Part shown: in pieces, positions 1-11,100 of the stretch
How positions within the stretch are numbered: position 1 is the stretch's first letter
Layout of the letters: every line of letters begins with the position of its first letter
DNA from: Archegozetes longisetosus
Taxonomy: Eukaryota > Arthropoda > Arachnida > Sarcoptiformes > Trhypochthoniidae
NCBI GenBank assembly: GCA_018873245.2
Contig: JAEMBT020000001.1
Span: forward strand, 7,382,220 to 7,446,219
DNA length: 64,000 nt
Direction: 5' to 3'
Program-made: the position numbers and the translations under genes
The notes under the pieces: generated by a model
What the model was told of the DNA's origin: nothing
What the model saw: only the letters and a program-made list of their open reading frames with translations
Databases searched by the model: none

Positions 1-341
1 ATGTTATACTTGATGAGCACTAACGCACACTCCAACTTCAAAATTGTTTTAACAGTACGTAAGTGCGATTTTCAACAATACAAGTTGAAAGTTATAAACA
101 AAGAAAGGCTTCAATTCAATTTAACTTCAAATATCATCGCAAATAGCTCTCACGCTTAAGTCCAGACTAACTTTTATTGAATAAGAGCTAATCGGACGCA
201 AATGAGCTCAAAAATTATTAGTATCATTTATAACAATACTGGTATGAAAATAAATAAAGCTGAAAATTTGAGTTAAAAATTACCATTCGATCCAAAGTCA
301 CATAAAATGATAATGAAGAATTGTGTCTATGTGCAGCAGTT
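1..341 (-). pseudogene. Edge of a second, diverged calsequestrin-like gene copy (intron plus exon remnant)
   Basis: The first 341 bases match 10257-10573, the intron and adjoining exon end of the minus-strand calsequestrin-Ig gene, with scattered substitutions and small indels. On the minus strand 284-341 reads as the last part of exon 1: TAAHRHNSSLSFYVTLDRM aligns with TAALKHSPSIPFYVALDRI of the intact gene, and the donor is kept as GTAATT (283-278). Homology stops at about 341, and an in-frame stop follows a few codons further upstream in the gene sense, so exon 1 is broken here. The matching second exon would lie left of the window and cannot be judged. This is a tandem or nearby duplication of the locus, older than the transposon insertions with clean target duplications. 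Confidence 0.75.
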
Positions 342-1566
342 GTTCACAATAAAAGAAAAATTTGAATACTCATTTATTAACTAAATGTTGTGATAAGGTT
401 AGAGCTGATTTTTTTGAAAAATTTGGTAAAACTGGGCCAATCAATGCAACTATTCTTAGAATTGAATCAAAGTTTGATGAAACTAGAAGTGTAGAGATTA
501 AAAAGCATAATAGGCGACACCTATTGCACTCCTGAAATATACTTTGTGAAATTTTAGTTCATTATTAAAGGTTTATTTTGAAACATTCAAATTTCAGTCA
601 ATGAGTAAGCGATTTCACTTTTGACTCGCATTTCCAAAGCCAATAAAGTGTTAGCTGCAAAATCTGAGTTTAGTTTTTAAAAAACGGACAGTATTACATT
701 TAATAAAACTTAGTTCGCTGAAGAAAAGAAGCGCCAGCTAGCTCGTAGCGCAATAACTGATTTTTTCTTAAAAATCAGATCAATAGTAATAAAGTAAAGC
801 AGAAATATTGTTTAATGAAGGAACGAAATATTAATACTATATTATAACTAAATTTTCAATAACTTTATAATGACTTCAAAAACTTATTTGCAAAATAAAA
901 CCAAGTTCCCATGTCATTCATTTTATCATCATTTTGTTTATTTCTAAGGTAATTAAACGTGAAATATTTCAATATATTGAACAAAGCTTATGTAGCCAAA
1001 TACATTTATAAATAATACGAAAATAAACTTATGATCAAATTATTGACTAATTTCTTAAGCACATGAAAACCAAAATTTCTACATCTGCAGAATTGGTTTG
1101 AGGATTAGGTATGAAAAACTTTTGGTTGAAATCGAACTCTTTTTCTATGTCGGAATGGCGTCAAATAAAAGGTATTTGCGTTTCAATGGATTTATGCACT
1201 TGTGTTAACCAAAATATCTGGAAAAAATGAATTTATTTACCAAAGTTTTGTAACTTCGATTCTCGAATAGATTCGAAATTTGATCGTTTTCGCAAAATTC
1301 TATCGATTTTTAGCACCTATTCAAAGCATTTGTTAGTTTTTAATAAATTCATTAGGCATATGATAATTATAACCTTATTTCAGCTAAATGTGCATGGACA
1401 TATGCTCTTAAAAAACTCAAAATATTCATTTTCAAATTCAATGGAATTTAATATTCATACAAAATAGAAAATTATAAATAATTATTCAAGTAAAATAGAG
1501 TTAAAATGGATCACAAAATGATATTTTACTAAACCACTTAAAATAAACACTAGAACAGATTTCGAG
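342..1566. other. Gene-free AT-rich stretch
   Basis: I see no open frame with coding character, no RNA gene and no clear repeat. Confidence 0.5.
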
Positions 1567-1574
1567 GTCGAGAA

Positions 1575-2048
1575 TATGGTTGCCAGATTTCAAAACTCAA
1601 ACTCGAGGACAAAATCAATTATTGAAATATTGAATTGAATATAATTTATTTCACAAAATTGAACAAATTACAATAAACTTACAGGAGTATCATATTTCAG
1701 AGCAGACTTCGCTGCTTTAATAATTGGAACATTTGTTTTTACATATTCATAAAATGATTCACAAGATATAGAAAAGTTAACTTTTGTACAAATTTCAGCT
1801 TTTACTTGTTCAACTGATAATCTATTTCTTTCATCCCATCATAAATTTTTCATTATGCTAAAAAGTCTTTCGACGAAATCATTTCCTATTGGAATTACTA
1901 AAACAACTTCGGTTATCTTAAAAATATTTGCGAAACAATATCTGTAACTCAAGGGCATTTGCGTCCTTTTTTCATTTACAAGAGGACAGAGGACAATTTA
2001 CTAAATTCGAGGACAATCCTCTAGAAAAAAGGACATCTGGCAACCATA
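1575..2048 (-). mobile_element. Deletion derivative of a hAT transposon with transposase C-terminus
   Basis: The ends are perfect 14-bp inverted repeats (TATGGTTGCCAGAT / ATCTGGCAACCATA). They are flanked by an identical 8-bp target duplication, GTCGAGAA, at 1567-1574 and 2049-2056. Eight-base duplications and a GGTTGCCAG-type terminus are typical of hAT elements. On the minus strand about 1795-1890 translates to the hAT C-terminal dimerisation motif: NDFVERLFSIMKNL, a stop, then WDERNRLSVEQVKA. The rest of the transposase is missing, so the 474-bp copy is non-autonomous. The perfect duplication suggests a fairly recent insertion of an already shortened element. Confidence 0.88.
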
Positions 2049-2056
2049 GTCGAGAA

Positions 2057-3187
2057 CAATGTTTATAAACAGATTTTATTGATCTGTACTATTTGACAGT
2101 TTGAAGTGATAATTCACTTGAGAATGTTCTACAGAGTGAAATTTCAAAGTAATTTAGTATTAATTCAAAAAAACTTTTAATCAAAATAGAAAATTTTATC
2201 CTTCTGTCATTTTCTTATAGAGGAAAAAATACAAGTGTATTTCTGGAAGCCAAAGTTGAAAAATATTCTCTTATTTTGAGAAACGAGGAAATATACATGC
2301 ATTTAAGAAGTTGATCAAAATAAAGCAAAAATAAAACACTCTCAAACTAAAACCAATGAAAGCTTATGTAATGATTTGTAAAGACATTTAAAATTGCATA
2401 TAGTTAGACTTAGTAAATATAACATGCTTTTTCATAATTTGCACGAGCCTATTCAATATTATCAATGACATTAGCGTAAATTCCAGATTTTATCGCTAAT
2501 TGAGAAATAATGATATAAAAGATCAAAATTATTTGTTGTTTTTTTCACATTGATTTACAGAATGTTTTCGACGAATATATTCATTGTTAAAAATTTTATA
2601 TGAATTCCCAAGTAATTCAATAATCAATAAATTGTAAACAAACAAAAGTACAAAACGAAACTAATATTTTCTTTTATTTTTTTAGTTGATATGATCATTA
2701 AATACCATAAACGACTCGAAAGTGTTTGAATTTGGCTGAAAAATGGCAAAGTTAGACCTATTTATTGAGCTATAAACTAGACGGCACTTCTAAAATGTGA
2801 TAAATAAAATTCTATTCAGTGTTATATATGTAACGTGTGATACTAGTGCTAGTTCAATTATTCTATTTTGAAGAAGTGAAGGAGTGCACACATTTCAATA
2901 AGAAACTATCTACAAATTGAGTTTTGTGATAAAGTTACCAGTAGTTGGAATCTTAAAACTACAGATTGAATTCATGTACAGGAAATTTTTATAATCAAAC
3001 TATTATCGAGAATTTAGTGAAGTTATTAAATGCCAATTTTATTCTTCTCATGACTTAACATAAAACGATATTTTAGTTTAGTTTCATTGATTTTTAAGAA
3101 TGGGTAAATTTAAAACAATTCTCTGGTTCGCTAAAAGTTTATTTGATACGAAAAATTATTGTTAACTTTACAATATTAATAAAAAAA
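2057..3187. other. Gene-free stretch upstream of the DEG/ENaC gene
   Basis: No coding frame, RNA gene or repeat seen. It should contain the promoter and any untranslated exon of the channel gene, but I cannot point to a specific site. Confidence 0.4.
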
Positions 3188-5151
3188 ATGAGTGAAAGAA
3201 CAGAAATTAACAAAAAGTTCTCTGAAATGACCAAAAAAGATAAATGCTTATTTATCTTTAAATTATTGGTTTCTGTGATTTGCATTTGTGGTTTAATATA
3301 TCAAACATGTCAAATAATTACTCAATATTTAACTGGACAAACAATTGTCACTATTAATGTTGGAAAAACAATTAATAAATACAATAAACTTCCAGCTATT
3401 ACTATAAGGATTTTCGGAAAGTTCCAGCGGCTTTCGTAGATGTATTTTGCACGTTCTATTTGAACGGTTTAAAAATTAATTACAAATCGATTCCATTTCT
3501 CAATTGAAAGAACAGATATTTGTCTTCAAATTTTTGTCAAAATATTTTTGTTATTTGTGTCCAAACGATGTCAGACCGAACTCCCGATAAGACTCACATA
3601 CGTCACTGTATGTTATACGAATTCAATCGTGGATCAAATGCCACAGAGGCCGCCAATAATATCAATGCCACTTATGGCCAAGTCATTAGTACCCGTACTT
3701 GCCAAGAATGGTTCAGTCGATTCCGTTCCGGTGACTAGAACCTAGATGACCGTCCGAGAAGTGGCCAACCCTTAATTGTGAACAACGACGTCCTGACGGC
3801 TCTGATCGTTCCGTTGGGGACATGTCGTCGATAATGACGGAAATCATATAATTGATTAAAATTTTTTCACTTCTTTTTAAAATACAATTAAATATTTGAT
3901 AACAACCCGCTGGAACTTTCCGAAAACCCTTATATCTGCTATCCAGCATTTATTTCAATGGAAAAAGTTGCTCAACTGTATCCACAAATGAAAGATGTTT
4001 ACGAAGAATATCAGAACATCATTAATAATGTAAATGATAGTGATTTTAATAATGAAACCCTGAAGAATATTTTGGGAAATATGTTTTATGATAATTTCAC
4101 AAAATCGGGTAAAAATTATAAAATACCAGTTTATTATTTGTTCCACAATTTGAGTATTCCTTTCAATTTCACGAAAAGATCTAATGAAACATTTGAGATA
4201 CTTGACAGCTATTTGGACGAGCAATACAAAGATTTGGAAACAAAGCAAGCTATTGAAATTGCAGTTAAGGGAACAGTTCGAAATGATAACAATATTGAAT
4301 CTATAGGAAATGTGAATATAAAGGACTTAGATCCTATTGAGTCTATTACATCGAATTATATTAAAGGGTTTGGATCAAAATGCTATACATTCTTTAATGA
4401 TTTAAAGGAGAAATGGAGAAATTTCAGAATGAAAGATGGTTATATTGTTATTCAAATAAATCACGACACAAAATGGTTTCCTCCTAACATTTATGACAAA
4501 AATCAGTTAATACAGTTTGCAATACATTCTTCTAATTCAATCCCCATTCGTTCATATTATCATAATGGATACATACCATTAATGAGTGGTCATGAATACA
4601 AGATAACTTATTCCAGAACTGAAATTAAATTATTACCACCGAAATATTTGACTAACTGTCGTAATTATGATTTGAATGATGAAAATCATGAAAATCTTAG
4701 AACTGATTGTGTGAGTCAATGTCTCATGAAAGGCTTGCAGGAGAATTGCGGTGAATGTGTTCCACAAACTGGATCTTTATGGAGAAAAGAAATTTTTAGT
4801 AAAAATAAAACAATCAAGTTTTGCCAAAATTCTTATGATTGCGCACATGAAGATTACGATAAAGTTTTATCGATTTGTGATGATAACTGTCAGAACGAAT
4901 GTTATAAACACGTTTATGAATTTGATGAGAAAGAAAAATCTAATTTAGAACATTCTCCATGGGATAGAAGAACTTTAATTTATGTAATGTATAGTCGGTC
5001 ACTTGATCAATTTATTGAACATTTACCCGAAATGACATTCATAACATTTATTGCAAATTCTGGTGGTATTTTGGGAATATGGTTTGGATTAAGTGTTTAT
5101 GCGATACTCAGTTCCATAATAAAATGTTTCCAAAAACATTATAATTGTTGA
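3188..5151 (+). CDS. DEG/ENaC (degenerin/pickpocket-type) sodium channel subunit, interrupted by a mariner copy
   Basis: Coding parts are 3188-3404 and 3935-5151. Taken together they make 1434 nt, 478 codons including the stop, which is an ordinary length for the family. The first ATG is 3188. Residues about 22-42 form membrane segment 1, followed by the family's PAITIC-P motif, which is split by the insertion. The extracellular part holds several glycosylation sites and a cysteine-rich block (CVSQCLMKG, NCGECVP, CDDNCQNEC). The C-terminus is membrane segment 2 with GIWFGLSV, containing the G-x-S-type selectivity filter. These channels are trimeric, amiloride-sensitive cation channels of the plasma membrane, and arthropod members serve mechanosensation, chemosensation or salt sensing. 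As assembled, translation runs into the element and stops at 3439, after segment 1. The downstream frame has no other defect. Confidence 0.9.
3405..3932 (+). mobile_element. Internally deleted mariner element inside the channel gene
   Basis: The 528-bp insert begins TAAGGATTTTCGGAAAG and ends CTTTCCGAAAACCCTTA. The inverted repeats are about 26 bp and it is flanked by the TA target duplication (3403-3404 and 3933-3934). From ATG 3568 it encodes a mariner N-terminal helix-turn-helix region (IRHCMLYEFNRGSNATEAAN, then CQEWFSRFRSGD), followed after one stop by the linker NLDDRPRSGQPL. The DDD catalytic part is gone, so the copy cannot move by itself. Complete mariners are about 1.3 kb. Confidence 0.92.
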
Positions 5152-5416
5152 ATCATGATCTGTTAATCGCTTTTTAAGTTTAAAAAACTATTCAAATCTG
5201 TATTATATAATTAATTTTCCAAATATTATAATTATTACAGTTTATCAATGTGAAAATCGTCTGTTAAAGATAATTTTTAAATATTTTACCAAAAATCAAT
5301 TCTCAAATAGAGCTACTTTAAACTGATATATCTTAAAAGTCGTGTTTCTTATCCAACGAGATCTTACTCTTTATAACATATTTTAATGGTTTTTGAGAAG
5401 CTCTTGCTATTAGAAT

Positions 5417-5934
5417 TAGGGTGACCACCTCTAGCTTGACTCGCGACGGGACAAAAATATCAAAGGGGGGAACCTTACATTTTTAAAAAGAAAAATGCCT
5501 CATTTATTAGTCATTACAAATATTTTGGTGTCAAACAATACTTTCTAATATTTAACATTGAAGATTATTAGTCATAGTTGATTTCAAAAGTATATTTTCC
5601 CCTAGAAATGGCATCTTTCAAAGTTATTCAAAGGTAAGAAATACTGATTTATATCAGATATGTCAAGGCAGAAAAGATTAATTCAATAACCTTTGATTTT
5701 AAACCACAGGTGCCCAAAACATTAAACTGAATTTCTTAATCCCTTATAATTTGTAAAATAAATTCAATGCTTGAATTTTTAAGAAATATTTTCTAAGCAT
5801 ATTTTTCAAAATGAAAATTGAAAAACGGGACAACTAATTGTCCCGTCGAGAGTTTTTGGTCTGACGGGATTTTTGTCTTTTATCTTTAAATAGACGGGAC
5901 TGTCCCGTCAAAAACGGGACGGGTGGTCACCCTA
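5417..5934. mobile_element. hAT-type MITE
   Basis: The ends TAGGGTGACCACC and GGTGGTCACCCTA are inverted. The flanks ATTAGAAT (5409-5416) and AATAGAAT (5935-5942) form an 8-bp target duplication with one mismatch. The 518-bp interior has no transposase frame. It carries several GACGGGAC/GTCCCGTC motifs near both ends, which are likely subterminal transposase-binding repeats. Confidence 0.8.
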
Positions 5935-6442
5935 AATAGAATAAAGTTTCTTAAAACTAAATTTAGAATAACATATGACACTAATAGACCACATATGAAA
6001 TACTTCTCTCAACCCTTGGTAGCGAACCTTCAGAATTTCAATGTCCAAAAACTACACTTTACATCTATTTCGCTAAAGAATTTCTGAGTTTTCCTATACT
6101 TAAAACAAAATAACAACACTCGTCAATTTAGAAAACTTAAATAATTCTGTACTCACAGCAATTTTTTATCAAAAATATTACATACGATTGAATTATCAAC
6201 AAGTTGATCGTAACTTAAATAGTGAAAAAAAAGTATTTTTAAAGCTTATTTTACGTCTTGAATGAATTCTACTATTCAGCCTAATTATTAAGAATTAGTG
6301 ATCTGCATTTTTAAATTTAAATTATTTCATTTGAATGATTGCTATTAAGAAGACGAAATTAAATGAAACAATGTTTAAATTTAGTCTCATCATTTATGGA
6401 ATACAATAAAAGCAAAATGTGAATTAAAAAGCAATTGTCAAC

Positions 6443-6507
6443 AGTGTGCGCGAACATAACCCTATTCTACTAGTGGTCAGTACACTAACCACTAGGCCAC
6501 TTAGAAG
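6443..6507 (-). repeat. tRNA-like remnant, probably a SINE head
   Basis: The reverse complement reads GTGGCCTAGTGGTTAGTG, a good A box, followed about 30 bases later by GGTTATGTTCGCGC, a degraded B box. The predicted acceptor stem does not pair and the T-loop is not canonical. I therefore call it a tRNA-derived SINE fragment or dead tRNA rather than a working tRNA gene. Confidence 0.5.
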
Positions 6508-7308
6508 GTTAAGTAATCAAAGCATTTAAACTGATAGATTGAGCAGCTTTTTCACTTTATTTATATTCTCTAAAATAGCTGACTTTAAAGCCAAATAAAA
6601 CCAAAATCAAATCAAAAGTTACATTAACCCTAGCCATAGGGGGTCTACGGGTCTGTGTTGGACTTTTTGGCGTTCAATTCACGAAAACTTTCATTTGTTT
6701 AATCATAGTAGCGTTTGCCAGAAAAGTGCATTTATTGCGAATAAACCTAAAATTTGACTCGATAGAACTCTTGTCAAATCTTAACATAAGGTGAGATAAA
6801 ATTCATTAATCCTTAGTGCATATGAGTCAGTCAAAGTCTGGCTTCAACTCTGCAGAGAGCCTTAACTCTTTTCTTACCTATTTCAGTGGTATGGGCCTGC
6901 AACTCATTTAGCGTTTGATGGCTATTTTAGTCTGAAACTAAAATTAGAATTGGAATAATATCAGTTTTCAATATCTGAATAGATAAAACTAGACGAAGTA
7001 AATCATTTTTGATGAAAGTAAACTTATTTTTTATTTGTGGGAGGAACGTGACAAAGACTTAATAACAATTTTTTTATAACTAAAATGTTTGTGAAATTAA
7101 GTCATACAGCACATTATATGAGATGGAATTGATGGAATTAATACAAGGGGTGAATTCAAAGGGATGAAATATTTGTACGATCAATGGAAAGATATTATGA
7201 GAAATGCGGAAGACTATATTGCTGATTAATACAATAAACACTAACATATATCTATTCTATATCAAAAAAAAATTCTAATTGAACTTCCCACGGAATTACT
7301 GATTGACT

Positions 7309-7439
7309 TATTTCTTTTGTTAATAAAATAAAGAATTTATTGCTTAGTCAGTGAATGATCTTACTTAAAAAGCGAAGCTTCAAGTAGAATCATTTCCTGA
7401 GCAAGCAATAAGAATTTATTGCTTTAACAAAAGAAATAT
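7309..7439. repeat. Imperfect hairpin repeat (foldback MITE-like)
   Basis: The two halves are near reverse complements. TTTCTTTTGTTA at the left is answered by TAACAAAAGAAA at the right. Between them lie paired copies of AATTTATTGCTT and CTTACTTAAAAAGCGAAGC, with the centre near the palindrome GAAGCTTC (about 7373). No target duplication could be fixed. Confidence 0.6.
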
Positions 7440-9126
7440 ATCAGAGTTATTTCTATTGAAATCATACTTAAGTCTGATTATAACTCATTCAATTTCAGTA
7501 ATAATAATAATAATCAAGAGAATACAACAGATATTGGCATTATGATGAAATCGTATAAATACATAGATAATCTTTTATATTAATAACTTCTCAATTTAAT
7601 TATCATAATAACATTTTATAATCAATTTTGAAGTACTTTACTCGTGTATATCTATCAGTTTTATTAATCTGTTCGTTTATAAAATGAAACCTTATAAATA
7701 ATTTAACTGCTTTAGAAACAAAATTATTAGTGTTAAGCTATTACTCTGAGCTCGCATTATTTTCAAATGTCAATTATCTCATATGACTAGAAGTGCACTA
7801 TTTTAATTTACTTTTTCTGAATAAAATATGCATAATATCTTCAAATCATAAAACCATAAAATTGTTTCATCTCTTAGATTCGTCCTAATGTTCACAAGTT
7901 ATTAAATAAGTTATTATATTAGTGTTTATGTAAACGTTTAGACAGTTTCACTCGAGCTCGTGGCCAATTGGTTTTTAGTCAATTGCGTGGTAAGCGATTT
8001 AATGCATTCTTTGAAGCGTTTCAAATAAATATTTTTCAAGTGAACAGGTTGACAAAACTGATAGATATGAAATCTGAATTTTTTACGTCATAATTGAATA
8101 TTAAATACTTATAGAAAATATGTTTGATTTGGCACAACTCGTGCTCAATAAGCAGCAAAAATGTTGATATCTACTTCTCAATGAGTCATAATTCAATTAC
8201 TGATAGTAAATATGACTGTTTTATGTAAATTTTATTTTATTGCGCTCACACTTAAAATAAGTTAAAACCTTTTGCCACTATATATTGACATTTTTCATCT
8301 TTTTTTAAGATAATTTAGCTGTTTTTAGTTATAGTATGATAGGTTTCAACTTTTTATTTCATAGAGAGCATAATTTGAGTTAATTTTTTCGCACATACAA
8401 ACACGAAATACACTAATCATTTGCCCAAAAATATGATTTAAATGTTTAAACAAAAAGTTTTTGTCATTAGAACTATATTAGTAACAACAATAAAAGTAAT
8501 AAGCAATTATATTACTGATAAACGCAAACAACTGTTTGTAATAACTAACAAATGCTTGAGAAGTATTCATAGCATTTATAAGATCTCGAATAAACTGTTT
8601 TAATGAAAATCTCATTTAAACGCTTCTCGATTTAAATGTTTTTATCACTGATTTTTCTATCAGTTATGATCTTATGCAACGTCAATTTGATTTTAGTATA
8701 GTTATAACTTCAATATTGTATAAGTTGTCTTATATTTCATTTAGTTTTATACTAAATTTTAGCCGTTAAAGCGTCTACTTTCAGTTAATATGATTTTTAA
8801 GCTTTGAAAAAGTCATTACTTGTGATATATAGTGGTAATTGTATTGGATTTCTAATAAAATTTAACTTATCAAAAATTGAATTTTCATTTGTTCAGAAAT
8901 TGATCTAAAACTTAGCTTTAGTTTGAAATTCTGTTGACAACAATTATCAAGATTTTTAAAATTTTATTCAAATCTTCAAACTAAATACATATTAAAATTC
9001 AGTGGCGTAAAGATAAAACTTTCTGATAAGAGCTGAAAAACAAATTTGATTGAAATATAATACAATTGAAAGATAAGAGAAAAACTTATTTCAAAAATTG
9101 AAACTTTTACAATATAGAGATAGATT

Positions 9127-11100
9127 TTATAATTCAGTTTTATCTATCGATGCTTTTGGGACAGTATTCACGTTAACAATAGCTGGCGTCGAAGTAATAG
9201 TTGGGTTATTTTGATCTCCGGTCACTTCACAAACCCATTCACCGCTATCCCGATCGGCCACAGCTGAGGACACGCTAAGACTACAATCACCCAATGCATT
9301 ATTTCCTCGCCATGAGTAATGTGGCGAAACTCGAGCTAAATTAAATCCAATATTCTGTCCATCTTTCAGCCACAAACAATCTCCGACTTGGTTACTGACT
9401 TCACACTCGAGTACAAAACTTTCATTCTCTTCAATAGTAATACTTTGCGGCTCTTTTAGAAAAGCCTGAATAGTGGAGCCATTCGGGTCTGGGCTCACTG
9501 ATTGAGGGTTTTCTGCTTGATGGATTACACTTATGATCCAATTTTTTAGTAGAAGAATATTTGCTTCATCTGCAGATTTATCAGCAGTTGTGTTAATGAC
9601 TGCTGAGTCGAACCAAACTGATTGGTTAGATCTTAGATTAATTGCACCGAAATAGACTGGGAGTCCAGCTGGAAATCCGTAGTGACGCTCGAGTTGATCC
9701 ATCATTACATAAATTGTAGGAAAGACTTGAGGATCAATCCACAAGATCTCGATATTTTCGAGTGTTACCGATGGTTGAGCTGCTTCTGGAGCTGTTGTTA
9801 AAGTTGAGCCACTTTGTGATGTCGAAGTTGTGGTACTTTTTGATGCAATGTTTTCTCGAGTTATATTGCGTATGGTTTTGGTCACCAGGTTGTGGAAATA
9901 TCCACCGATAGCTGAAGATCGCTCTCCGATTGCTAGTAATGTTGTCTTATTTGGACTTTGCAGTTGAGGGTCATACAAGTTATGTTCATTTAGGTGTTTC
10001 AAAACTACTCCTTTATTGTTGTTAATGAAGGCTTCGATGTCAGCAGTTGTGGCTGGATTTACAGGACATGGAATCGCGACTTTTTCTAGTGGTTTCACTA
10101 AATTGATTTGTCCGACTAATGTGAGTTTCAAGTGTTTAGCGACCTATTAATGAGAAAAAGTTTCAATAAAGTTTCAATTATGATAAAATAGGGTTTCATT
10201 TCAATTTCGATAGTATTGCTGAAAATATTGCTCAAATTTGAGCGAAACTGAAGGAATGTTGTACTTGATGAGCACTCAAAGTTCAAAATTATCTTAACAG
10301 TAAGCGCAATCTTCAACAATACAAGCTCGAAAACCAGAAACGAAAAGGCTTTAATTCAACTTCAAATACTGTCGTAAATCGCGCTCAGGCTTAAGTTTAG
10401 ATTAACTTTCACTGAAGAGCTATATCGGACGCAAATGAGCTCAAAAATTATCACGATTTACAACAATACTGGCGTGAAAACAACTAAAGCTGAAAATTGA
10501 GTTTAAAACTTACTATTCGATCCAAAGCCACATAGAATGGTATTGAGGGACTGTGTTTAAGAGCAGCAGTTTCATAAGCTATCAGTTCTGGTGTCGAAGG
10601 CATGAAAATCCAACCAGTTTAGGACCTGGAACTGTATCGTAAGCTATTTTATCCAACTTTCCAGTTATGACTTTGACGTGAGATGAGTTCAACTTCAATA
10701 CGAATGATAGCAATGCTGCTGGATCTCTTTTGCCATAGTATTGATACTGTTTGCCATTAAAATAGACCACAACATCTCCATCATTACCAAAAGGAGAGCC
10801 TGTTTCTCCAATTAGTGATAATTCGCAAACAGTTATGTTTCGATTAGCCAAAAGTTGAGCCGTAGTTTCAGCAAAATCATTGCCACAACTCTGTTGAGTA
10901 GTTTCAGAGCCTAACTGTTTGATAATTAGTATTAAGCCATTGGTATGTTTAACTATAAATTCGTCAGCTGTGGCTGAATTCAACTGACAAACTCTTTTGG
11001 TACTGTCATGTTGTGGTAAATTCAAAAATTTGAGCCAATCAGAGCTCTCAGAAATAGCAATGAAAAGCAATACTGTTAAAAATACGAATAAAAACTTCAT
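9127..11100 (-). CDS. Calsequestrin-like protein with a C-terminal immunoglobulin domain
   Basis: There are two exons, 10514-11100 and 9127-10143, joined by a 370-bp phase-0 intron (donor GTAAGT, acceptor ATTAATAG). The start is ATG 11100, giving the signal peptide MKFLFVFLTVLLFIAISES. Three thioredoxin-like repeats follow. The last carries the calsequestrin signature ILWIDPQVFP, then NQSVWFD and the closing helix LLLKNWIISVI. Calsequestrins store calcium in the ER/SR lumen. The family's acidic tail is absent. In its place the last 110 or so residues form one Ig domain (LECEV, CLWLKDG, RDSGEWVCEV), closest in style to the first domain of nephrin/Kirre proteins. Exon 1 has lost one base near 10605-10608, where a T run encodes the family's VGFF. 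With that base the model would be about 534 residues. As assembled it stops at 10582. Confidence 0.85.

Larger units (their letters stand above)
5943..9126. other. Long gene-poor stretch
   Basis: Apart from the tRNA-like remnant and the hairpin listed separately, I see no coding frame with exon-like structure. At 6624 the sequence TTAACCCTAGCCATAGGG resembles one end of a piggyBac-type element, but no partner end was found. Confidence 0.4.

Noticed and set aside
3713-4248. Minus-strand frames over the mariner and channel gene
   Set aside because: They run across the element boundary and antisense to conserved DEG/ENaC sequence.
6443-6507. Functional tRNA gene
   Set aside because: The A box is good, but the acceptor stem does not pair and the B box is degraded.
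6624-6660. piggyBac-type end TTAACCCTAGCCATAGGG
   Set aside because: No inverted partner with TTAA was found within several kilobases.
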